Of a stretch of DNA of 9,392 bases, positions 1 to 5,995 are shown in pieces. The position numbers were made by a program, and so were the translations under genes. The stretch is from positions 1-9,392 of the forward strand of contig JAPPKI010000142.1 of assembly GCA_028820035.1 (NCBI GenBank). The letters are read 5' to 3'. Source of the stretch: a bacterium (GTDB lineage Bacteria; Actinomycetota; Acidimicrobiia; Acidimicrobiales; Bin134). The notes under the pieces are model-generated. The model made no database searches, was not told the DNA's origin, and saw only the letters and a program-made list of their open reading frames with translations. The stretch's first letter is position 1. Each line of letters starts with the position of its first letter.

Positions 1-2
1 AG

Positions 3-719
3 GAGGAGCGGCAGATCACCGCCTATCACGAGGCCGGCCATGCGGTGTGCGCCGCCGTGCTGCCCCACGCCGACCCGCTGCACAAAGTGACCATCATTCC
101 CCGGGGCATGGCCCTGGGGGTGACCATGACCCTTCCCGAGGAAGACCGACACACCCTACGACGCGACTACTTGGACGACATGCTGGTCATGCGAATGGGC
201 GGGCGCATCGCCGAGGAATTGGTTTTCGGGGTGTCCTCCAGCGGCGCGGCCGACGACCTGGCCGGCGCCACCGAGTTCGCCCGCCGCATGGTGCGGGAGT
301 GGGGCATGAGCGACCGCATCGGGCCGATGGCCTGGCGGAGCGCGGGACAGGTGTTCTTGGGCGACGAGATGATGACCAACCGGGAGTACAGCGACGAGAC
401 GGCCCGGGTCATCGATGAGGAAGTGGCTGAGATCTTGCGGGCCCAGGAGAACCGGTGCCGGGAGGTCTTGACCAAGCACCGCAACGGCCTCGATCTGGTG
501 GCTCGGGCCCTGCTGGAGCACGAGACCATCTCCGGCGAGGAGGTCGGCAGACTGGTGGAACTGGGCGATGAGGGCCCCATTGGAGATCCCCGAGACATCA
601 TCGGAGCTGCTCTGGGATCTCGCAGCTCTGGGGGGACGCGGGGCACGGCAACAACCACTGTTGCCTCCTCCACCGACCTGGAGGAGCCCGACACCCCGGA
701 GACGTGGCCCGCACCCTGA
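3..719 (+). CDS. ftsH: FtsH-type ATP-dependent zinc metalloprotease, C-terminal fragment (5' end outside window)
   Basis: This is the M41 peptidase half of an FtsH membrane protease; the transmembrane segments and AAA+ ATPase module lie upstream of the window. The frame is open from base 3, and the visible 238 residues begin with EERQITAYHEAGHAV, so the zinc-binding HEAGH motif is at nt 27-41 (the two His are ligands, the Glu the catalytic base). The third metal ligand is expected to be the second Asp of SSGAADDLAGAT (about residue 85 of the fragment). The family signatures GGRIAEELVFG and YSDETARVIDEEV follow. FtsH degrades misassembled membrane proteins and selected soluble regulators at the inner face of the membrane. 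After the last conserved helix (HETISGEEVGRL) there is a tail of about 50 residues rich in Gly, Ser, Thr and Pro, typical of variable FtsH ends. The GTG at 45 is internal, not a start. The 3' end overlaps the next gene by 16 nt. Family assignment is secure; whether this is the main or a second FtsH copy cannot be told. Confidence 0.93.
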   Translation, partial: EERQITAYHEAGHAVCAAVLPHADPLHKVTIIPRGMALGVTMTLPEEDRHTLRRDYLDDMLVMRMGGRIAEELVFGVSSSGAADDLAGATEFARRMVREWGMSDRIGPMAWRSAGQVFLGDEMMTNREYSDETARVIDEEVAEILRAQENRCREVLTKHRNGLDLVARALLEHETISGEEVGRLVELGDEGPIGDPRDIIGAALGSRSSGGTRGTATTTVASSTDLEEPDTPETWPAP

Positions 720-1129
720 TCGCGCTGGGGGTAATGGTCGGGGCACTGGCAGTGGCCTGGCTCTATCGTCGCTTCCGCCCTTCAAACCCCACGGCACCGA
801 CATACTCGGTGCCCACCCGACTGGAGCGCTGGGATTTCGCCCAGCCCAACACCGAGTGGCTGTTAGCGGTGTTCACCTCCAAGACTTGCTCGACCTGTAC
901 CGCAGTGGTGAAGGAGGCCGAGGTCTTGGCCAACGACTCGCTTGCGGTGCAAGAAGTGGAGTACCGCCGCCATGGCGAGCTACACCGCCGTTACGCAGTT
1001 GACGCCGTTCCCCTGGCGGTTTTGGCCGATCGCTCGGGAGCGGTGTGCGCCTCGCTGGCCGGCCCGGCCACCGCCGCGGAGCTGTCAGCCCTCATCGCAT
1101 CGGCCCGCCAACTACCCGGTACCGTCTGA
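704..1129 (+). CDS. membrane-anchored thioredoxin-fold protein with CSTC motif
   Basis: This 141-residue protein starts at a GTG inside the ftsH end (16-nt overlap). Residues 4-20 form a hydrophobic segment (LIALGVMVGALAVAWL) followed by YRRFRP, which looks like an uncleaved N-terminal membrane anchor with positive residues on the cytoplasmic side and the domain itself probably outside or peripheral; topology is uncertain. The thioredoxin fold is supported by a strand WLLAVFTSKTCSTC (redox pair Cys62/Cys65), then a helix, and by AVDAVPLAVL, where Pro103 sits at the usual cis-proline position. The CSTC active site differs from the CGPC of classical thioredoxins, so its redox potential and partners cannot be inferred. 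A further Cys is at 115. The start is uncertain: an in-frame ATG at 734, preceded by GGGG, would give a protein shorter by 10 residues with a truncated anchor. The job is likely thiol-disulfide exchange or reduction; partners are unknown. The family call is fairly firm, the function is not. Confidence 0.75.
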   Translation: MARTLIALGVMVGALAVAWLYRRFRPSNPTAPTYSVPTRLERWDFAQPNTEWLLAVFTSKTCSTCTAVVKEAEVLANDSLAVQEVEYRRHGELHRRYAVDAVPLAVLADRSGAVCASLAGPATAAELSALIASARQLPGTV

Positions 1130-1174
1130 TCCCATGGAATCTCCCTCTGGGAAACCACCCGAATTGAGGGGCTG

Positions 1175-1786
1175 ATGGGTCTGTCACGAGACTTGGTGCA
1201 AACCCGGGAGTTCTTCACCTCTAGGGCCGCCGGCTGGGAGGACCGCCATCCCGACGACGACGTCTTGTTCAATTGGGCGGTGAACCAGCTCAAGCTGTCC
1301 CCCGGCGATGCGGCCATCGACGCCGGCTGTGGATCGGGACGGGCGCTCGCCTCAATGCGGGCCGCAGTCGGACCCCAAGGCGCGGTGCTGGGCATCGACG
1401 CCACCCCCGCCATGCTCTGCGAGGCCTCCCGCCTAGGGCGCCAGGCCATTTCGGTTTGCGCTGTGGGCGACGTTGGTGCACTCCCGGTTCGGCAGAACTG
1501 CGTGGCCGGGATCCTGGCTGCGGGGCTGCTTCCCCACCTGCCCGATCCCGTGGGCACGCTGCGAGAGATGGCCCGGGTGGCTCAGCCCGGCGCTCGGCTA
1601 GGTGTCTTCCACCCCATCGGCCGCCTCGCTCTGGCCGCCCGCCACAAGGATCGTGGAGCTCACGCCCACGACATGAACATCGACCCGGACCGCATCGAAC
1701 CGCTGCTGGCAGAGGGGGGCTGGACCCTGGAGCACTTGGACGACGCCGATGACCACTACCTCGCCCTGGCGGTACTCGATGGCTGA
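1175..1786 (+). CDS. class I SAM-dependent methyltransferase (methyltransferase type 11-like)
   Basis: This is a 203-residue Rossmann-fold methyltransferase. Motif I is AIDAGCGSGRA at residues 47-57, where the glycine loop binds S-adenosylmethionine. The acidic end of strand 2 (VLGIDATPAML, Asp75) would hold the ribose hydroxyls, GDVGALPV (97-104) matches the adenine-contacting motif, and LLPHLPDPVGTLREMARVAQPGARL (118-142) has the usual layout of the post-motif helix and the strand 5 turn. The short N-terminus with FFTSRAAGWEDRHP resembles the region that precedes motif I in small-molecule methyltransferases. The ATG at 1175 follows GAGGGG (1166-1171), a Shine-Dalgarno-like run with unusually short spacing of 3 nt. 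The gene lies 45 nt after the thioredoxin-like gene and overlaps the crotonase by 8 nt (ATGGCTGA), which suggests translational coupling to a CoA-ester enzyme. The methyl acceptor (small molecule, quinone or protein) cannot be deduced. Confidence 0.82.
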   Translation: MGLSRDLVQTREFFTSRAAGWEDRHPDDDVLFNWAVNQLKLSPGDAAIDAGCGSGRALASMRAAVGPQGAVLGIDATPAMLCEASRLGRQAISVCAVGDVGALPVRQNCVAGILAAGLLPHLPDPVGTLREMARVAQPGARLGVFHPIGRLALAARHKDRGAHAHDMNIDPDRIEPLLAEGGWTLEHLDDADDHYLALAVLDG

Positions 1787-2558
1787 CCAACCGGCCGCTG
1801 ACGCGGTCCTGTTCGAGGCCAGAGATGGGGTGGCGTGGGTGACCATCAATCGCCCGGAGGCCCGCAACGCCGTAAACCAAGCGGTTTCGGAGGGCTTGGC
1901 CGAAGCGTGGGACCGGGTCGAATCCGACGACGACGTCGCGGTGGCCGTGCTCACCGGCACCGGCGAAGCCGCCTTTTCGGCCGGAGCCGACCTGAAGGAG
2001 ATGGCTGCCCGAGCCGAGCGGGGGCTGCCCTCCCACTTCGTTGGAGGGCGCTTGGCCGACGGCCGCGTAACCAAGCCGGTCATCGCCGCAGTGAACGGCG
2101 TGGCCTTTGCCTTCGGCTTCAACCTGGTCATGCAGTGCGACTTGTGCGTGGCCGCCGACCATGCCCGTTTCGGCATCCTCGAGGCCAAGGTGGGCCGGGG
2201 CTCGCCATGGGCCGCCCAGTTGGGCTGGCTCATTCCCCCTCGAACGGCCATCGAACTGCTGTGTACCGCCGAGCCGATCACCGCCCAGCGGGCCTACGAG
2301 CTCGGTTTGGTCAACCGGGTGGTGCCCGCAGATCAGCTGATGTCGGCAACGGCCGAACTCGCGGCAACAACCGCCGCCAACGCGCCGCTCACCGTCCGCG
2401 CCGGCAAAGCCATGATCCGAGCCACCGCCGGCCTGTCACCCGCTGAGGCCGCGGCCGTGGCCGACGAGATCTACGAGCCGGTCTACGCCAGCGACGATGC
2501 CCAAGAGGGCCCTCAGGCCTTCGCCGAGAAGCGCCCTCCCCGCTGGCAGGGCCGCTAG
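1779..2558 (+). CDS. crotonase-superfamily protein (enoyl-CoA hydratase/isomerase family)
   Basis: This 259-residue protein has standard crotonase length when started at the ATG at 1779. An upstream in-frame ATG at 1749 would add ten residues buried in the methyltransferase gene, so it was not chosen. Family marks in order: VTINRPEARNAVN (21-33), FSAGADLKEM (66-75, first half of the CoA-thioester oxyanion hole), KPVIAAVNGVAF (99-110), CDLCVAADHARFGILEAKVG (120-139) and AQRAYELGLVNRVVP (169-183). The Glu135 of FGILEAKVG aligns with Glu164 of rat mitochondrial enoyl-CoA hydratase. However, the segment AFAFGFNL (109-116) replaces the usual ALGGGCEL, putting Asn115 where Glu144 is expected and Phe112 at Gly141; GRGSPWAAQLGWL replaces the usual PGAGGTQRL. 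The reaction may therefore be hydration, isomerisation or another thioester chemistry on an unidentified acyl-CoA. It is coupled to the methyltransferase by overlap and shares its stop tetranucleotide with the opposing reductase gene. Confidence 0.88.
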   Translation: MADQPAADAVLFEARDGVAWVTINRPEARNAVNQAVSEGLAEAWDRVESDDDVAVAVLTGTGEAAFSAGADLKEMAARAERGLPSHFVGGRLADGRVTKPVIAAVNGVAFAFGFNLVMQCDLCVAADHARFGILEAKVGRGSPWAAQLGWLIPPRTAIELLCTAEPITAQRAYELGLVNRVVPADQLMSATAELAATTAANAPLTVRAGKAMIRATAGLSPAEAAAVADEIYEPVYASDDAQEGPQAFAEKRPPRWQGR

Positions 2559-3589
2559 CCCAGCACCCTCAGCAGCTCATCCAGATTCTGGAAGCCGGGC
2601 GCCCTCGCCCCGGACTCGATCTCTTGCACCATCTTGAGCACCACATCATTGGCCGGAGTGGGGATGCCCAATCGCGCTCCCTCCTGGCTGACAAACCCGC
2701 TGAACGAGTCGATCTCGGTCTTGCGGCCCTGTTCGATGTCGGTGGGCATCGAACCCCTGACCTCACCCAGTTCGGCAGCGGTCGCTGCCCAATCGGCGGC
2801 CAATTCGGCGGCCCCTGGTCCGCCCGCGCCCCCAGTCAGGATGCGCTGGGCTTCTATACCGCTCACCGGCTCGATGGTGTGGCCTGAAGCCTGGCCAACC
2901 GCCACTGCCTCCGAGCCACAGGCCAAGCTCACCCGGCGGGGACCGGGTTGCTCCCGGCAATCCCGAGCCCGGCCTCCAAGCACCGCGTTGACCGGGTTGC
3001 TCATGCAGTTCATCACCAGCTTCGACCAGATAGCCCCCCAGACGTTTTCGCTCACCGGGGTATCGATCCCCTCCCCCAGTGCCGACGACACCCGCTCCAG
3101 CCGATCGGTGCGAGTTCCATCGAGTTCGCCAATCTGAAGCATGGGATGCCAGTCGAGCCTCACCTGGCCCGGTTCGACAACCGCGGCGGGAAACAGCACG
3201 ACGGCACCGATCACCCGCTCTGGGCCCAGCAGCTCGGCCAGCAGGGGTTCGTTGACCCCGTTCTGGGCCGAGACCACGGTGGCGCCGTCGGCCAGCCGAG
3301 GGGCCAACCGCGGGACGAGCCACCGGTTGTCGAACGCCTTGACCGCGATCACCAACACATCGATAGGGGCCACACGCGAACACTCCTCGATGTGCCACGC
3401 GGGCAGCCGAGCTGTTCGCTCCCGCTTCGATTCTGGGCCCACCAGGCGCAAGCCGTCGGCCCCGATGGCCTCCACGTGTTCGGCCCAAGCATCGATCACG
3501 CTGACCTCGCCACCGCTAAGGGCCACTTCGCCCGCGAGGGCGCCGCCGATTCCCCCCGCGCCAGCCACAACCACATGCATCAACGCCAT
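2555..3589 (-). CDS. ketopantoate reductase-family oxidoreductase (ApbA/PanE-like)
   Basis: This 344-residue NADP-dependent dehydrogenase reads leftward from an ATG at 3587-3589; an alternative start three codons in (ATG at 3578-3580) is just as close to the first strand. The N-terminal Rossmann domain opens with MHVVVAGAGGIGG, where the GxGxxG binds the nucleotide, followed by VIAVKAF (Lys84) and the QNGV turn (109-112). The C-terminal helical domain has WSKLVMNCMSNPVNAV, with Lys190 the expected catalytic lysine and Asn194/Asn198 as substrate-site residues, and SMPTDIEQGRKTEID, with Glu292 and Ser280 matching the second half of the active site. All expected residues are present. PanE converts 2-dehydropantoate to pantoate for CoA synthesis, but the family contains many paralogues of unknown substrate, and at 344 residues this is longer than the roughly 300 of E. 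coli PanE; no pan gene lies nearby. It is convergent with the crotonase and divergent from the cupin operon. I call the family, not the substrate. Confidence 0.87.
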   Translation of the reverse strand: MALMHVVVAGAGGIGGALAGEVALSGGEVSVIDAWAEHVEAIGADGLRLVGPESKRERTARLPAWHIEECSRVAPIDVLVIAVKAFDNRWLVPRLAPRLADGATVVSAQNGVNEPLLAELLGPERVIGAVVLFPAAVVEPGQVRLDWHPMLQIGELDGTRTDRLERVSSALGEGIDTPVSENVWGAIWSKLVMNCMSNPVNAVLGGRARDCREQPGPRRVSLACGSEAVAVGQASGHTIEPVSGIEAQRILTGGAGGPGAAELAADWAATAAELGEVRGSMPTDIEQGRKTEIDSFSGFVSQEGARLGIPTPANDVVLKMVQEIESGARAPGFQNLDELLRVLG

Positions 3590-3607
3590 GTTATTGGCCC
3601 GCCCAGG

Positions 3608-3622
3608 AGCCGGAACCCGGCT
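3608..3622. promoter_or_regulatory. small inverted repeat in the divergent intergenic gap
   Basis: AGCCGG (3608-3613) and CCGGCT (3617-3622) form a perfect 6-bp dyad with an AAC centre. It lies in the 53-nt gap between the divergently read reductase (starting at 3589) and cupin (starting at 3643), which must hold both promoters. It could be an operator half-site pair or a chance palindrome in GC-rich DNA. The rest of the gap shows no clear -35/-10 pair; a weak TACGAAT at 3631-3637 lies just ahead of the cupin ATG. Confidence 0.25.
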
Positions 3623-3642
3623 GGCCGTGCTACGAATTCCCC

Positions 3643-3984
3643 ATGGCCCTCACCCGATATCGCGACGTGGAGTGGTTTCAGCCCGGCGAGAACCCGGATC
3701 CCGATGACACCGATTTGCAGAAAGCATGGCTGCACCGAGGATCGTTCTTCGCGCACGCCATCCGGCTGGCCCCCGGCTATGTGATCCCACCCCACAGCCA
3801 CGACCGAGATGAGCTGATGGTGGTTTTGGCCGGCAGCGCCACCCTTGACAGCGGCATGGTGTTGGAGCCGCCCGACACGCTGCTGCTGGCCGCCAACGTC
3901 GAGTACGGGTTCACCGCGGGACCCGAGGGCATGGAGTTCATGGTGGTCCGTACCGGTCAAGCAGGCCTGACCATTTCCGGCTGA
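3643..3984 (+). CDS. small single-domain cupin protein
   Basis: This 113-residue protein has one cupin beta-barrel. Motif 1 is GYVIPPHSHDRDELMVVLAG (45-64), with His51, His53 and Glu57 as expected metal ligands. Motif 2 is PPDTLLLAANVEYGFTAGPEG (77-97), but where most cupins have a histidine (pattern PHGF or PHxF), this one reads EYGF, so Tyr88 replaces the fourth ligand. The protein may bind metal through three protein ligands, or act as a non-catalytic small-molecule binding or regulatory barrel. The ATG at 3643 has no convincing Shine-Dalgarno sequence, and a leaderless transcript is possible. Its TGA directly abuts the ATG of the following acyl-CoA synthetase, so the two are very probably co-translated. 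In such operons cupins can be isomerases, dioxygenases or ligand sensors; nothing here decides between these. Confidence 0.8.
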   Translation: MALTRYRDVEWFQPGENPDPDDTDLQKAWLHRGSFFAHAIRLAPGYVIPPHSHDRDELMVVLAGSATLDSGMVLEPPDTLLLAANVEYGFTAGPEGMEFMVVRTGQAGLTISG

Positions 3985-5970
3985 ATGAGCGCACCAGCCA
4001 AAGACCTCACCCCGCTGGTACGGCCCCGGTCCATCGCGCTGGTGGGGGCCACTCCGCTGGAGAGCAACAAGCTGGCTTCGTGGGCGCTGGGCAACCTGCT
4101 CAAGCACGATGTTCCCGCCAATCTCTACCTAGTCAACCCCCGCTACGACACCCTGGAAGGGCGGCCCTGTTATCCCGATTTGGAGTCCCTCCCGGCAACC
4201 CCCGATCTGGTGCTAGTGCTGGTGCCCGCAGCAGCCGCCATCGACGTTCTCCGCCAGGCTGAGTCGCTCGGCAGCCAGGCCGCCATATTGTTCAGCAGCG
4301 GGTTCGGCGAAGGAGACCGGGCCGGGTCGCCGCTCGACCTGGAGTTGAAGGCATTTCTAAGCGATACACCCATGGCGGTGTGCGGACCCAACACCAACGG
4401 CGTCATCAACTGCATCGACCGGATCCCCGCCGGGTTCCCCCCTTATGCCATGGCCGACGAGCTGCCCGCGGGGAGTCTCGGCGTGGTATCCCAAAGCGGC
4501 GCTCTGGTGTCGTCGCTGGTCCAACATCTGCTGGGCAACGGCCTCGGCCTCACCGTGGGGTTCGCCGTGGGCAACGGCATCGATCTCACCGTGGGCGACT
4601 ACGTCCGGTTCTTGGCCACCGACGATCGTACCGAGCAGATCGTGGTGTATGCCGAGGGGCTGCACGACACCGACCGGTTCTTCGCGGCGGCTGATGAGGC
4701 CCGAGCCGCAGGCAAGCCCGTGCATGTGATGAAGGCCGGCCGCTCTCCCGAAGGCGCCGATGCGGCCCGCACTCACATCGGGGCACTGGTGGGTGACTAC
4801 GACGCGTTTGCGGCCCGCTGTCGCCGACACGGCATCCTCATGGCCCACGACTTGGCCGAGCTGGCCGCGCTCCCCCTGGCCCAGGGCCGCTGGGGGCGGC
4901 GCGTGGGAGTGCTGTCGTCATCGGGGGCCATGGCGGGAATCCTGGCCGATTCCGCCCGTGAGAATGGCTTTGAGGTACCCCCCTTGGGACCGGTGGCCCA
5001 TTCGGCCTTGGCCGAGCGCATGACGCTGGGCGAGCCTCGCAATCCACTGGATCTCACCGGCCAGTCGGTGGTGGACCACGGTCTGCTGCCCGCCGCCCTC
5101 GATGCCATGGGCAACGACCCCGGATTGGACGTTCTGGTGCACGGGATGCTGATCGGCCCCGAGGCAATCATCGACAAGCAAATGGACTCTCTCGTGGCCC
5201 AGGCCCAGCAGGGAACGCCGGTGGCGGTTTACAGCGCGCCGGGGTGGCACCCGGTGGACTATCCCAAGCTGGCCGAAGCCGGCATCCCGGTGTTCAACTC
5301 CCCTGATCGGCTTTTCCGCTGTCTGGGCGAATGGGAAAACCGGCGCCACTTGCCGCGGGACGAAGAGCCGCAGGCTTGGCCTGATGAGACCTTGGACGAC
5401 CTGCTGGCCGACATTTCAGCCCCGGCCTGTGCCCCCGCTGAATATGCCCAAGACCGACCGGCCGCAGTCAAGTTGGTGGGTGATGGCCTAGACCACAAGA
5501 CCGAACTCGGGCTGGTTGAGCTCAACGTGGAACCCAGCGACATCGTGGCCGCCGCGGCGCGGCTGGAAACCCGCCGCCGGGAGCTGGGGCTGCCGGACGC
5601 CGTGGTGGTGGCTCAGCCCATGGCCGATCCCGGCATCGAGCTGATCGTGGGCACCAGGGTGGACCCGGAGGCCGGCCCCTGCGTGGTGGTCGGCCTCGGA
5701 GGCGTGCTGGCCGAGCTCGTCGACGACGTGGCCATCGGCCCCGCTCCGCTGAGCGCCGCCGAGGCCCACGCTCTCTTGGACGCCACCCGGGCCGGAGCGC
5801 TGCTGGACGGCTATCGGGGCAAACCAAGGAGTGATCGAGAAGCCGCCGCCGAGGTGCTGATGCGACTGGGGCGCATCGCCGCCCGCCATCACACCGAGGC
5901 CGAGATCAACCCGCTCATCGTGCATACTTCAGGGGTTACCGCCGTCGACGTGCTCATCGGCGGTCGCTGA
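3985..5970 (+). CDS. NDP-forming acyl-CoA synthetase (ADP-forming acetate--CoA ligase family, fused alpha-beta)
   Basis: This 661-residue enzyme joins the alpha- and beta-like parts of the succinyl-CoA synthetase superfamily. Order of domains: CoA-binding Rossmann domain (about 10-145, RPRSIALVGAT and CGPNTNGV); a first ligase-CoA domain (about 160-300) containing VVSQSGALVSS and ARTHIGALVG, in which His264 is the expected phosphohistidine; a second ligase-CoA-like domain (about 305-450, GVLSSSGAMAG and RNPLDLTG); and an ATP-grasp domain (about 465-661) with AVKLVGDGLDHKTELG (Lys496), VVVGLGGVLAELVDDVA and EAEINPLIV, whose acidic residues bind Mg-ATP. The reaction is acid plus CoA plus ATP giving acyl-CoA, ADP and phosphate, usually reversible. 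It is somewhat short for the fused form (commonly about 700), and the shortfall sits at the start of the ATP-grasp domain. The ATG at 3985 follows the cupin stop with no gap and no Shine-Dalgarno sequence, so translation should depend on the cupin. The acid substrate is unknown. Confidence 0.88.
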   Translation: MSAPAKDLTPLVRPRSIALVGATPLESNKLASWALGNLLKHDVPANLYLVNPRYDTLEGRPCYPDLESLPATPDLVLVLVPAAAAIDVLRQAESLGSQAAILFSSGFGEGDRAGSPLDLELKAFLSDTPMAVCGPNTNGVINCIDRIPAGFPPYAMADELPAGSLGVVSQSGALVSSLVQHLLGNGLGLTVGFAVGNGIDLTVGDYVRFLATDDRTEQIVVYAEGLHDTDRFFAAADEARAAGKPVHVMKAGRSPEGADAARTHIGALVGDYDAFAARCRRHGILMAHDLAELAALPLAQGRWGRRVGVLSSSGAMAGILADSARENGFEVPPLGPVAHSALAERMTLGEPRNPLDLTGQSVVDHGLLPAALDAMGNDPGLDVLVHGMLIGPEAIIDKQMDSLVAQAQQGTPVAVYSAPGWHPVDYPKLAEAGIPVFNSPDRLFRCLGEWENRRHLPRDEEPQAWPDETLDDLLADISAPACAPAEYAQDRPAAVKLVGDGLDHKTELGLVELNVEPSDIVAAAARLETRRRELGLPDAVVVAQPMADPGIELIVGTRVDPEAGPCVVVGLGGVLAELVDDVAIGPAPLSAAEAHALLDATRAGALLDGYRGKPRSDREAAAEVLMRLGRIAARHHTEAEINPLIVHTSGVTAVDVLIGGR

Positions 5971-5984
5971 GCGACTTCGGCACT

Positions 5985-5990
5985 AAGAGG
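5985..5990 (+). promoter_or_regulatory. ribosome binding site of the acyl-CoA dehydrogenase
   Basis: AAGAGG lies 5 nt before the ATG at 5996. It is the best-placed Shine-Dalgarno sequence in the window and fixes that start. The 25-nt gap after the preceding ligase holds little else, so the gene reads as part of the same transcript but with independent translation initiation. Confidence 0.6.
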
Positions 5991-5995
5991 CAACC

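Noticed and set aside
1142..1152. TCCC-TCT-GGGA mini-hairpin between the thioredoxin-like and methyltransferase genes
   Set aside because: Only a 4-bp stem with no following T run, so it is not a credible terminator.
1749..1778. Upstream in-frame ATG extending the crotonase by ten residues
   Set aside because: The extension lies inside the methyltransferase gene, has no ribosome binding site, and the ATG at 1779 gives the normal family length.
1290..2162. A 290-codon minus-strand open frame over the methyltransferase and crotonase
   Set aside because: Low-complexity translation with Arg/Gly/Pro runs and no motif; it shadows two supported genes.
3605..3640. Leaderless promoter for the cupin using TACGAAT as -10
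   Set aside because: The hexamer fits the TANNNT pattern only with an extra base and there is no -35; too weak to list as a feature.
2948..3784. A 278-codon plus-strand open frame opposite the reductase and running into the cupin
   Set aside because: The reductase on the minus strand has complete nucleotide-binding and catalytic motifs, and the cupin frame is the supported one at its end.
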